Shown here: piece by piece, positions 6,760-13,288 of the stretch | Numbering within the stretch: the stretch's first letter is position 1 | Layout of the letters: each line of letters opens with the position of its first letter | Assembly: GCA_964236535.1 (NCBI GenBank) | Contig: CAXSEF010000088.1 | Location: 1-13,288, forward strand | DNA: 13,288 nucleotides | Direction of reading: 5' to 3' | DNA from: CAXSEF01 sp964236535 | Lineage (GTDB): Bacteria; Pseudomonadota; Alphaproteobacteria; Acetobacterales; Acetobacteraceae | Notes under the pieces: generated by a model | What the model saw: the letters and a program-made list of their open reading frames with translations, nothing else | What the model was told of the DNA's origin: nothing | The model's database searches: none | Program-made: the position numbers and the translations under genes

Positions 6760-6774
6760 CGGCACTTTATGCCG
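6760..6774. promoter_or_regulatory. Dyad CGGCA-N5-TGCCG upstream of flgF
   Basis: CGGCA CTTTA TGCCG is a perfect 15-base dyad in the flgF/fliL control region. The larger repeat GCCCGGCA (6757-6764) is also inverted at TGCCGGGC (6788-6795), giving three related half-sites. The dyad has the same arms and spacer length as that at 2325-2339. Its position about 90 bases upstream of the sigma-54 start of flgF suggests a FlbD-type activator site; the protein is inferred, not shown. Confidence 0.5.
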
Positions 6775-6877
6775 CGCAGGCCGATGCTGCCGGGCTAAGC
6801 GTTCAGGCAAACCTGTTATTAACCATTTCAGGTGAGGATTGGCCCAGCCCGTCAGGACGGCGGCGAGGAATCCCCTG

Positions 6878-7378
6878 ATGAGTGCAACGGCCACGGACGT
6901 AATCGCCGCAGCCACCCCGGCAAGGGGCGGCAAAAAGAAACTCCTGCTGATCGTGCTGGCACCGCTGCTGGTGGGCGGCACCGGCGCTGGCGTGTGGTTC
7001 AGCGGTCTGTTGGGCGGGCACGGGCACAAGGAAGCTGCCGCGGCCGCCAAGGCCGAGGCCGCAAAACCGCAGGCCCCGGTATTTGTTGAGCTTCCGGAGA
7101 TCGTCGCCAACCTCAACGCCGGCCCCAAGCGCAATAGCTTCATCAAGCTCAAGGTGAAGCTCGAGGCGGCGAAGCCGGACGACGTCGCAGCGATCACCGC
7201 CGCCATGCCGCGACTGCTGGACCTGTTCCAGACCTACCTGCGTGAGACCCGGCCGGAGGAGATGCGCGGCTCTGCCAGCACCTATCGCCTGCGCGAGGAG
7301 CTGCTCAATCGCGCCGAGGATGCGGTGGCCCCCGCCCATGTGTCCGACGTGCTGTTCACCGACATGCTGATCCAGTGA
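6878..7378 (+). CDS. fliL: Flagellar basal body-associated protein FliL
   Basis: FliL is an inner-membrane protein that surrounds the stator units and supports motor torque. The 166-residue product has a short N-terminal cytoplasmic part, a KKK just before one membrane segment (LLLIVLAPLLVGGTGAGVWF, about 21-40), a His/Ala/Lys-rich linker, and a periplasmic domain. This has VFVELPEIVANLN (about 67-79), SFIKLKVKLEAA, and the end RLREELLNRAEDAVAPAHVSDVLFTDMLIQ, all usual for FliL. The ATG at 6878 has GAGGAA at 6865-6870 (spacing 7). A TTG at 6839 is open but has no properly spaced Shine-Dalgarno. No sigma-54 match was found on this strand before it. It is followed by DUF6468, not by fliM. Confidence 0.92.
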   Translation: MSATATDVIAAATPARGGKKKLLLIVLAPLLVGGTGAGVWFSGLLGGHGHKEAAAAAKAEAAKPQAPVFVELPEIVANLNAGPKRNSFIKLKVKLEAAKPDDVAAITAAMPRLLDLFQTYLRETRPEEMRGSASTYRLREELLNRAEDAVAPAHVSDVLFTDMLIQ

Positions 7379-7395
7379 GGCGGGCCCGGCCCGCC
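7379..7395. repeat. Perfect GC palindrome after fliL
   Basis: GGCGGGCCCGGCCCGCC starts immediately after the fliL stop codon. It can form a stem GGCGGG/CCCGCC around CCCGG, but has no T-run, so it is not a standard terminator. It could slow RNA polymerase, stabilise the fliL 3' end, or mark a rearrangement join. Confidence 0.45.
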
Positions 7396-7430
7396 GCTGG
7401 CAACAGGTTCACCAAGTCCGGAGGCCCAGA

Positions 7431-7907
7431 ATGGGTGGGATGCAGCTACTACTTGAGGTTGTTCTGCTTGGGCTGCTCGCAGCCACGCTGTTTCACGCCC
7501 TGCGGCTAGAGCGGGCACTCGGCGTACTCAAGCGCGACCGGGCGGTGCTGGAGGCGCTGATCGGCGGCTTTAACGACAGCACCCGGCAGGCAGAGCACGG
7601 CGTCGAGCGCCTGCGCGACGCTGCCGACGGTGCCGGACGGCAGATCGCTCGGCAGATCGAGGGCGCGGAGGCCCTCAAGGGCGATCTCGCTTTCCTGACC
7701 GAGCGCGGCGAGAAGCTCGCCGACCGCATGGACGCGCTGGTCCGCCACAGCCGCGTCATCACCGAAGCTCCGCGCGCGCGCCAGGGTGCTTCCGAGCCAC
7801 GGGCGGAGGAGCGGATGCTAACCCTAGCGGCCGGCGCCGAGCCCGACACCCGTGTCCGCAGCCAGGCCGAACACGACCTGCTGCGCGCTCTCAAGCTTGC
7901 GAAGTGA
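7431..7907 (+). CDS. DUF6468 family protein in flagellar operon
   Basis: A 158-residue protein with an N-terminal membrane segment (MGGMQLLLEVVLLGLLAATLFH), then LERALGVLKRDRAVLEALIGGFNDSTRQAEHG, a long coiled-coil-prone helix with LKGDLAFLTERGEKLADRMDALV (about 83-105), and a polar tail ending SQAEHDLLRALKLAK. This is the pattern of DUF6468 proteins, which I know as genes next to fliM and motE in Rhodospirillales. No biochemical role is known to me; a membrane-anchored motor accessory is the natural guess. GGAGG at 7420-7424 sets the ATG at 7431. The next gene follows 7 bases later, so they are probably co-transcribed and partly coupled. Confidence 0.75.
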   Translation: MGGMQLLLEVVLLGLLAATLFHALRLERALGVLKRDRAVLEALIGGFNDSTRQAEHGVERLRDAADGAGRQIARQIEGAEALKGDLAFLTERGEKLADRMDALVRHSRVITEAPRARQGASEPRAEERMLTLAAGAEPDTRVRSQAEHDLLRALKLAK

Positions 7908-7914
7908 GGTTGCC

Positions 7915-8694
7915 ATGAAGCTGCGCGTCCCCCACCCGAGGCTACTTCCGGCCACTATTACAGTGCTCGGCGCCCTGCTCGCGGTGAAGACGATCGACTT
8001 GATCCAGCTTGCCACCGGCTCCGTCACCATGGAGGCGGCGATGATGTCGGCAGCTCGCGCGCAGACTCCTGCGATAAAGTCTGCCGGGCCCGAGAACCAG
8101 GGTGCCGCACCGCCGCTCCAACCCCCGAGTTCGGCGATTGCCGGGACCGTCGACAGCGCGCCTTCGCCACGCGGGTCCGAGGCAGCAACGCCAGCACCCG
8201 GCGAGACACCCGGCCACCCCTCGTTGCTCCCCCATCTCACGCCCAGCGCGGAACCGGCGCCTCCGCCGGTCGGAGAGGCTGAGCGCGCGCTGCTACAGGA
8301 TCTGCGTAGCCGCAAGCTCGAGCTTGACGCGCGCGACCGCGCAACCGGCGAGCGCGAGGCAGTGCTGTCGGCGGCTGAGCACAAGCTGTCGGACCGGGTC
8401 GAACAGCTGACTGCGCTGCAGGCTCGGCTCGAGACACTGGACGCCGACCGCAAACAGCACGACGAGGCAAATTGGTCGGGCCTCGTGCGCACATACGAAG
8501 CAATGAAGCCGAAGGATGCCGCCGTGATCTTCAACGATCTCGACCTCGCCGTCCTGCTCCCGGTCCTCGACCGCATGAAGGAAGGCAAGGCTGCCCTGGT
8601 CCTCGCGGCGATGCAGCCGGAACGGGCTCGCCTAGTGACCTCGCGCCTGGCTCAGCAGCGTAACCAGCCCAGCGTGACGGCCGCCGGTGGTTGA
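7915..8694 (+). CDS. MotE-like flagellar motor protein with MgtE N-type domain
   Basis: A 259-residue membrane-anchored protein. One N-terminal membrane segment (about 10-30, LLPATITVLGALLAVKTIDL) is followed by a Pro/Ala-rich linker and a coiled coil (about 118-184, with EAERALLQDLRSRKLELDARD). The C-terminal domain of about 75 residues has VRTYEAMKPKDAAVIFNDLDLAVLLPVLDRMKEGKAALVLAAMQPERA, matching the MgtE N-terminal-like fold of the MotE family. In Sinorhizobium, MotE assists MotC in the periplasm. Homologues in flagellar loci are called MotE, but the partner here is unknown, since no motC is visible. GAGG at 7906-7909 fits the ATG at 7915. It overlaps the following gene by 8 bases. Confidence 0.8.
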   Translation: MKLRVPHPRLLPATITVLGALLAVKTIDLIQLATGSVTMEAAMMSAARAQTPAIKSAGPENQGAAPPLQPPSSAIAGTVDSAPSPRGSEAATPAPGETPGHPSLLPHLTPSAEPAPPPVGEAERALLQDLRSRKLELDARDRATGEREAVLSAAEHKLSDRVEQLTALQARLETLDADRKQHDEANWSGLVRTYEAMKPKDAAVIFNDLDLAVLLPVLDRMKEGKAALVLAAMQPERARLVTSRLAQQRNQPSVTAAGG

Positions 8695-11641
8695 GGCGCG
8701 TACGCGGCGGCTCTTGGTCGGTGGGGTTCCCGCAGCCAGGCCGCGTTCCAATCCGACCTGTGGGGTGCCGCGACCCTCAGCGCGGATCTGGCTTGACAGA
8801 CTCGCTCTCGCCCTTGCGTTGGCTCCCCTGTTGGCTGGTGCGGGTCAGGCTGCAGCGCCGCGGCCCGCAGGTCAGCATGCCGTGCGACACGGCATCACCG
8901 CACATCTCGGCAACCACCCCAATTTCGGCCGGTTGGTATTCGAATTCCCAGCGCCCGTAGGGTTCCACGTAGTCCAGGCGGGCGACCAGGTCACCATCCG
9001 GTTCGACAGCAGGGCGTCCATCGCCGACGTCCCCGGCCCGGCCCGTAATATCCGACGGGTGACCGGCGGGGCAGGGCAGGCGGTGATCACGATTGAGGCC
9101 GGCAGTCATGTGCACACAACGCAGCGCGGCAGACGAATTGTGATCGACATTCTCGATGCTCAGCCTGCCCAGCCCGAGCCCGCGAAAATGCCCTATTCCG
9201 ACCCCCTGGCACCATCATCCGAGACTCCCATCGCCCACATGGACCGCGTCCCGGACCAGTCGGCCGTCACCCCGACCCCGCTGCCTGCCACGCAACTCTC
9301 GCCGCCGCCAACTCCTCGCGTCGCAGCGCCTGCTGTGCCCGGTTCCGGTTCGCTCGCCCTGCTCGCTACCCGCTTGTCGCGGCCCGGGCAGGACGGCTCA
9401 GCAATGCTTGTGCCTTTCGGCCCAGAAGTCGGCGCCGCAGCGTTTCGCGCCGGCGGCCAGTTGCAGGTGGTTTTTGACACTCCACGGCCCATCGACCTGT
9501 CCGGCCTCACCGGCGACGCCGTGTTCGGACACGCCCAGCTTCACTTGCTGACCGATGCGACCCTACTCAGCCTGCAAGTCGGGGATGCCCAGGCGGTCCA
9601 GCTGGAACGCCGGCCCGGCGGCTGGCAGATCGACGTCGGCGACCCAGAGCTGGCGTTGAAACCGATCCAGATCACGTCGTCCGGACCGACCCTGACTCTG
9701 GAGGCCGCTGCGCCTAGCCGAGTGGTGGTGGTGCGCGATCCGACCGGCGGCAGCGATCTGCTTATAGGCACCCAGCGCGAGTCAGGCCAGGGCGTCGGGC
9801 TGGCCAGGAAGGCATCTGAGTTTACGATACTCGAGACCCTGCTGGGCGTGGCTGTCGAGCCTGCGTCCGACCGGATCACCTTGCGCCCTCTAGCCGACCG
9901 CTTCGTGCTCGGCGCCTCCGGTGAGCCGCCGCTTGCTCTACCGCCAGCGTCGCTAGAGCGGCAGAGATCGCTCGATGCGGCAGCCTTTGCGACCCGGGTG
10001 AATTTCCCGTCCCTGCCCCGAGAGGCATTGCTGCATCGGCTGGACGATCAGCTCGCCGCGGCAGCGACCGCGCCGGCCCTCGGCCGTTACTCCGCGCGTA
10101 TTGCCGCCGCCACGACCATGCTCGCGCTGGGCCTCGACGCCGAAGCGCAGGGTGTGCTCTTGCTGGCCCGGCGCGAGGGACCGGAGCACGCGTCGGACCC
10201 TGAAGCGGCATTTCTGTCCGGCATTGCGGCACTGCTCGCTGGACGCCCCAATGAAACCGAGGGCCTGATGCTGCGCGAGCTCGACGGCTCCGACGACGTG
10301 GCGCTGTGGCGTGCAGTGCGCGCCGCCATGCTGAACGAGGGCTCGCCCGATGCGGCCGAGGTTTTTGCCGCCGATGCTGGTCTGCTGCTGTCATATTCGC
10401 CTCCGCTGCGAGAGCGCCTGCTGCCGCTCGCCGCGGAGACCATGGCGCAGGCCGGGCCGGCTGGAGCCAAGGCCGCGCAGGCGATGATAAACCGGGTCGC
10501 AGACGAGGCGGAGCTTACCTTTGCTCGGGGACTGCTCGCCAGGCAAAGCGGCGACATCGAGGGCGCGCTGCTAGTGTTTGACACGCTCGGACAAGGTCGT
10601 GACCGCTTGGTGAGGGCAAGAGCGGCCCGGGCGGCGATCGAGCTGCGGCTGCAAGCCGGCCGGATTGATGTCGCCACTGCCGCTGACGCCATGGAGCGGC
10701 AAATTGTCGCGTGGCGCGGCGACGAGCGCGAGGAGAGCGTGCGGCTGCGCGCCTCGGAGCTTCGTGCGCAGGCCGGTAATATAAAGGCAGCATTGGCGCT
10801 CCTGCGCGAGACCGCAACCTTGTTCCCGGACAATCGTCCAGCGATCCAGGAGCGTGCCGCACTATTGCTATCTCGCTTGATCGAGCACCCGTCAGCGACG
10901 CCGGTGCCGGCGCTGGACATGATCTCGATGGTCGAAGAAAATGCGACGCTATTGCCGACCGGCAATCTCATGCGCCAACTGGCCCCGCGGCTTGCCGACC
11001 TGTTGGTGGCACTTGACTTGCCCGCACGCGCAGGTCCGGTCCTGGAAAAGCTGATGAACGCTGCCGGCACGGATCCGACACGGGCCACGATCGGCGCACG
11101 ACTAGCTGAATTACATCTTGACCAGGGCGATGGCGCAGCGGCACTGGTAGCACTGGCCGCCTCAGATCTGCCTGGGTTACCGGAGCCGATCCAGACCGAG
11201 AGACTGTTGATCGAGGCCCGCGCGGCGGCCCGCACCGGGGACATGAAGCGTGCGTTCGCTCTCCTTGAGGGCCAGCACGCTCCTACCGCCCTGGACTTAC
11301 GTGCCTCGTTGCTAGCTAGCGCGCATGACTGGGCGGGCGCTCTGGTCGCGCTTAGGGAGTTAAACAGTCTGCTCGTCCCCGATCACGGCTCTCTCGACGC
11401 CCAACAGCAGGAGATCGTCCTGCGCACCGCGACCGTCGCGGCTCAGGCTGGCGACGAGTCGACGCTGCGAGGGCTGCAGGCTTCCGCCGGTGCCAGGCTG
11501 ACGCATGGGCCGCGCAACGACCTGTTCCAGCTTCTGACTGCCGCCCCGGTGAAGGCGGCGGCCGACCTGCCGCGCTCTGCCGCGGAAATGGTCCTTGCCC
11601 GCGCAGCCCCCGGTGAGCTGCACGTGGTCAATACCCGATAG
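8687..11641 (+). CDS. Large secreted TPR-like repeat protein of the flagellar locus
   Basis: Function unrecognised. From GTG at 8687 the protein has 984 residues and overlaps the motE-like stop by 8 bases. A secretion signal lies at about 34-57 (IWLDRLALALALAPLLAGAG-QAAA), so a start at GTG 8765 (958 residues, beginning PRPSARIW after Met) may be the true one. Next comes a beta-rich domain (about 66-157: FGRLVFEFPAPVGFHVVQAGDQVTIRFD), a Pro-rich linker, a second beta-rich region (about 220-420), and then some 550 residues of Ala/Leu-rich helical pairs with TPR-like spacing, for example AEAQGVLLLARREG and IKAALALLRETATLFPDNRPAI. The expected place is the periplasm. The architecture resembles proteins that dock peptidoglycan or motor rings, but no catalytic motif is seen. 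Operon position argues for a motor or ring assembly factor. Confidence 0.85.
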   Translation: MVEARTRRLLVGGVPAARPRSNPTCGVPRPSARIWLDRLALALALAPLLAGAGQAAAPRPAGQHAVRHGITAHLGNHPNFGRLVFEFPAPVGFHVVQAGDQVTIRFDSRASIADVPGPARNIRRVTGGAGQAVITIEAGSHVHTTQRGRRIVIDILDAQPAQPEPAKMPYSDPLAPSSETPIAHMDRVPDQSAVTPTPLPATQLSPPPTPRVAAPAVPGSGSLALLATRLSRPGQDGSAMLVPFGPEVGAAAFRAGGQLQVVFDTPRPIDLSGLTGDAVFGHAQLHLLTDATLLSLQVGDAQAVQLERRPGGWQIDVGDPELALKPIQITSSGPTLTLEAAAPSRVVVVRDPTGGSDLLIGTQRESGQGVGLARKASEFTILETLLGVAVEPASDRITLRPLADRFVLGASGEPPLALPPASLERQRSLDAAAFATRVNFPSLPREALLHRLDDQLAAAATAPALGRYSARIAAATTMLALGLDAEAQGVLLLARREGPEHASDPEAAFLSGIAALLAGRPNETEGLMLRELDGSDDVALWRAVRAAMLNEGSPDAAEVFAADAGLLLSYSPPLRERLLPLAAETMAQAGPAGAKAAQAMINRVADEAELTFARGLLARQSGDIEGALLVFDTLGQGRDRLVRARAARAAIELRLQAGRIDVATAADAMERQIVAWRGDEREESVRLRASELRAQAGNIKAALALLRETATLFPDNRPAIQERAALLLSRLIEHPSATPVPALDMISMVEENATLLPTGNLMRQLAPRLADLLVALDLPARAGPVLEKLMNAAGTDPTRATIGARLAELHLDQGDGAAALVALAASDLPGLPEPIQTERLLIEARAAARTGDMKRAFALLEGQHAPTALDLRASLLASAHDWAGALVALRELNSLLVPDHGSLDAQQQEIVLRTATVAAQAGDESTLRGLQASAGARLTHGPRNDLFQLLTAAPVKAAADLPRSAAEMVLARAAPGELHVVNTR

Positions 11642-11843
11642 CTCCGAAGGACAGGCGGCGAACGATGTTGCCAATAGTTTCCGACGCGCCCAGCGCGTCG
11701 CTTAATTTGTCGTGCGCCGCAACGATCTCTCTGCGAAGCCCGATTTCTGCTTGCGTAGCCTTTCCATAGATACTATCTCCGGCGGCCTTGGCCCAAGGGG
11801 ACGAATTCGTCCAACAGGCTGTCTGCTGGTTTGGGGGTACGTG
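11642..11843 (+). other. Intergenic leader between TPR gene and speD
   Basis: This 202-base stretch holds a terminator-like hairpin at 11682-11700, followed by less GC-rich sequence that leads to speD. No conserved riboswitch is recognised. The minus strand is open through this region and would encode a plausible-looking helical segment ending SETIGNIVRRLSFGAIGY, but it has no start codon of its own outside the antisense of speD. A gene remnant cannot be excluded. Confidence 0.4.
11682..11710 (+). terminator. Terminator-like hairpin after the motor operon
   Basis: CGACGCGC (11682-11689) pairs perfectly with GCGCGTCG (11693-11700) around CCA, an 8-bp GC-rich stem 41 bases after the TPR-gene stop. 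It is followed by CTTAATTTGT, which is T-rich but not a full T-run. It probably ends the fliL-DUF6468-motE-TPR transcript before speD. Confidence 0.5.
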
Positions 11844-12311
11844 ATGAACGCACTTGCTCAACTGGGGATGGTCTCGGAGCTTCCGAGCAATAACCAGATG
11901 TCCGTCGCTGTCCTTTCCGGCTTCGCTGGCGAGGGGCCGAAGGATTACTTCGTCGAGAAAGACGGTATGAAGTATGCGGGGTCGCATCTTCTCGTCGATC
12001 TCTGGGGAGCGACAAATCTCGGCGATCCGGATGCGATTGACCGTACGCTGCGTAGTGCAGCAATTGCTGCAGGTGCGACCATCCTGCACAGCCACTTCCA
12101 CCATTTTTCGCCCAACGGCGGCGTCTCGGGCGTGATCGTGCTGGCCGAAAGCCACATCTCAATCCATACTTGGCCCGAGCGGGACTTTGCCGCAATCGAC
12201 ATTTTTATGTGCGGCGCGTGCGATCCGCATTTAGCCATCCCGGTGATGCAGGCCTTGTTTCAGGCCGATCGGATCGAAGTCGACGAACAGCGTCGCGGCC
12301 GCGTGTTCTGA
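11844..12311 (+). CDS. speD: S-adenosylmethionine decarboxylase proenzyme SpeD
   Basis: SpeD is a pyruvoyl enzyme that decarboxylates S-adenosylmethionine, giving the aminopropyl donor for spermidine. The 155-residue proenzyme starts MNALAQLG, a start I know from other alphaproteobacterial SpeDs, and is of the small prokaryotic class. Self-cleavage is expected between Glu102 and Ser103 in LAESHISIHTWPER; Ser103 becomes the pyruvoyl group. His108 and Cys123 (MCGAC) match the processing and proton-donor residues. The segment LHSHFHHFSPNGGVSG (about 81-96) is also typical. GGGGG at 11833-11837 precedes the ATG at 11844 by 6 bases. A longer frame from 11712 lacks support. speE follows after 64 bases. 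Confidence 0.95.
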   Translation: MNALAQLGMVSELPSNNQMSVAVLSGFAGEGPKDYFVEKDGMKYAGSHLLVDLWGATNLGDPDAIDRTLRSAAIAAGATILHSHFHHFSPNGGVSGVIVLAESHISIHTWPERDFAAIDIFMCGACDPHLAIPVMQALFQADRIEVDEQRRGRVF

Positions 12312-12375
12312 CCGAGGCCGGGTCCGGGCTGCGTCAGTCCGGTCGCTTGGAAGGCTCGCGGGGCTGGAGATTGCG

Positions 12376-13251
12376 ATGGTAGGATTTTGGATAAACGAAA
12401 CGTTGTACCCTGGCTGGGGACAACGCTTCTCTGTCCACAAAACACTTGCTCACGTGAAAAGCGCTATCCAGGATATCGTTGTTGTAGAAACGATGTCACA
12501 TGGCCGTGTGATGGTACTTGACGGAGTAGTGCAGGTCACTCAAGCTGACGAATTCATCTACCAAGAGATGATAGCACACGTGCCGCTCATGGCCCATGGC
12601 GCCGCAGCCCGGGTGCTCATCATCGGCGCCGGCGACGGCGGCGTGTTGTTCCAGGTTCTCCGCCACAAAGCGGTACAGTCCGCGACCATGGTTGAGATCG
12701 ACGGTGATGTGATTCGGCTCGCGCGTGAATTTCTGCCCGATCTTGGAGGTGAATCGTGGAGCGATCCCAGGGCCCAGGTAATCATCGGCGACGGCGTTGA
12801 TTTTGTCGCAGCCGCATCAAGCGCATCATTTGACGTCATCATTGTAGATAGTACGGATCCTATAGGAGCTGGCGAGGCGCTTTTCACTGACGAGTTTTAT
12901 CGCAACTGCGCCCGTGTCCTGACACCAGAAGGGGTGGTAGTCAACCAGTGCGGGGTTCCGTTCATGCAGGCCAAGGAACTGTGTGAAACCAGTCGGCGAC
13001 GAGCACGGTGTTTTTCTTTTGTTAGTGCTTACTTGGTAGCTGTACCTACCTACGTCGGCGGCTTTATGACCATTGGAATCTCGTCTAATACTGTTACCGG
13101 TTTAACGCTTGACGCTGCATTGATCCGCGAGCGCGCGGCGGCTGCTACAATCCTGGGTGGTACCCGATACTGGAGCCCAGAGGTCCACGTGGCTTCCTTC
13201 GCGCTTCCTCCCTGCATCAGCGAACACCTGCCCGGCCGCCGCGCTTCCTGA
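12376..13251 (+). CDS. speE: Spermidine synthase SpeE
   Basis: SpeE transfers the aminopropyl group of decarboxylated SAM to putrescine, giving spermidine. The 291-residue protein has the full set of family features: WINETLYPGWGQRFSV at the N-terminus, the nucleotide-binding GAGDGG (84-89), acidic Glu107 in MVEIDGDV, IIGDGVDF (136-143), and the catalytic loop VDSTDPIG with Asp158 and Asp161. The C-terminal TRYWSPEVHVASFALP is also usual. GGAG at 12366-12369 sets the ATG at 12376. The gene is intact and probably co-transcribed with speD. Its first third uses many codons ending in A or T, unlike the flagellar genes upstream. Confidence 0.96.
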   Translation: MVGFWINETLYPGWGQRFSVHKTLAHVKSAIQDIVVVETMSHGRVMVLDGVVQVTQADEFIYQEMIAHVPLMAHGAAARVLIIGAGDGGVLFQVLRHKAVQSATMVEIDGDVIRLAREFLPDLGGESWSDPRAQVIIGDGVDFVAAASSASFDVIIVDSTDPIGAGEALFTDEFYRNCARVLTPEGVVVNQCGVPFMQAKELCETSRRRARCFSFVSAYLVAVPTYVGGFMTIGISSNTVTGLTLDAALIRERAAAATILGGTRYWSPEVHVASFALPPCISEHLPGRRAS

Positions 13252-13280
13252 CCATTCATACAGGAACTTCCTATCAATGG
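13252..13280 (+). repeat. Imperfect inverted repeat after speE
   Basis: CCATT (13252-13256) is mirrored by AATGG (13276-13280), and AGGAA (13262-13266) by TTCCT (13268-13272). The structure has an internal bulge and no T-run. It could be a weak terminator for speDE, but the window ends 8 bases later, so the context cannot be judged. Confidence 0.3.
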
Positions 13281-13288
13281 TACCTAGG

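Noticed and set aside
6706..6877. Sigma-54 promoter for fliL on the plus strand
   Set aside because: Every GG in the stretch was checked for GC 10 bases later and none fitted. The nearest look-alike, GGCACTTTATGC (6761-6772), has the wrong spacing.
7824..8588. 254-codon open frame on the minus strand
   Set aside because: It is antisense to the motE-like gene and has Ser/Arg-rich composition with no recognised motif.
10087..11244. 385-codon open frame on the minus strand
   Set aside because: It is antisense to the large TPR-like gene, and its product is mostly Ser, Arg and Ala, a typical shadow of a GC-rich gene.
11712..11843. 44-residue N-terminal extension of SpeD
   Set aside because: The ATG at 11844 has a Shine-Dalgarno sequence and gives the family's usual MNALAQLG start; the extension has no family similarity.
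1..13288. CRISPR array, tRNA, rRNA, toxin-antitoxin or defence genes
   Set aside because: No regularly spaced repeats, no tRNA-like cloverleaf or rRNA sequence, and no proteins of these classes were found by reading both strands.

Overview
The window is high-GC, Gram-negative chromosomal DNA. It is most likely from an alphaproteobacterium of the Rhodospirillales/Acetobacteraceae type. The evidence is protein similarity recalled from memory: the alphaproteobacterial FliX regulator, a DksA with one cysteine, a DUF6468 + MotE pair, an fliX/flgI divergent arrangement like that of Caulobacter, and a SpeD that starts MNALAQLG. No database search was possible.

Layout: (1) 1-328, the 3' end of an IS5-family (IS427-like) element whose probable terminus meets the last codons of the next gene. 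(2) 325-2146, minus strand, a tightly coupled operon flgI (P-ring) - flgJ/cheL-type rod-binding protein - flgN/flbY-like gene; both junctions are TGATG. (3) 2147-2372, a divergent control region, followed on the plus strand by fliX and a dksA-type gene (2373-3346). (4) 3368-6658, minus strand, the operon flgF - flgG - flgA - flgH (rod, P-ring chaperone, L-ring). (5) 6659-6877, a second divergent control region, followed on the plus strand by fliL - DUF6468 - motE-like - a very large secreted TPR-like protein (6878-11641). (6) 11642-11843, a terminator-like hairpin and leader. (7) 11844-13251, speD and speE, which make spermidine from decarboxylated SAM.

How the genes work together: most of the window builds and controls the flagellar basal body: rod (FlgF, FlgG), rod-binding protein, P and L rings with the FlgA chaperone, and motor-associated membrane proteins (FliL, MotE-like). 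In Caulobacter, FliX controls FlbD, the activator of sigma-54 flagellar promoters. Consistent with this, a strong sigma-54-type -24/-12 element lies just upstream of flgF, and others lie before fliX and dksA. Both divergent flagellar control regions carry the same perfect dyad CGGCA-N5-TGCCG. This suggests a shared activator site and is the most interesting regulatory signal here.

Other points of note: fliM is absent from the place between fliL and DUF6468 where I would expect it, and a perfect GC palindrome sits there instead. The 984-codon secreted repeat protein at the end of the motor operon has no function I can name. No CRISPR array, tRNA or rRNA was seen, and nothing looks like a defence system.
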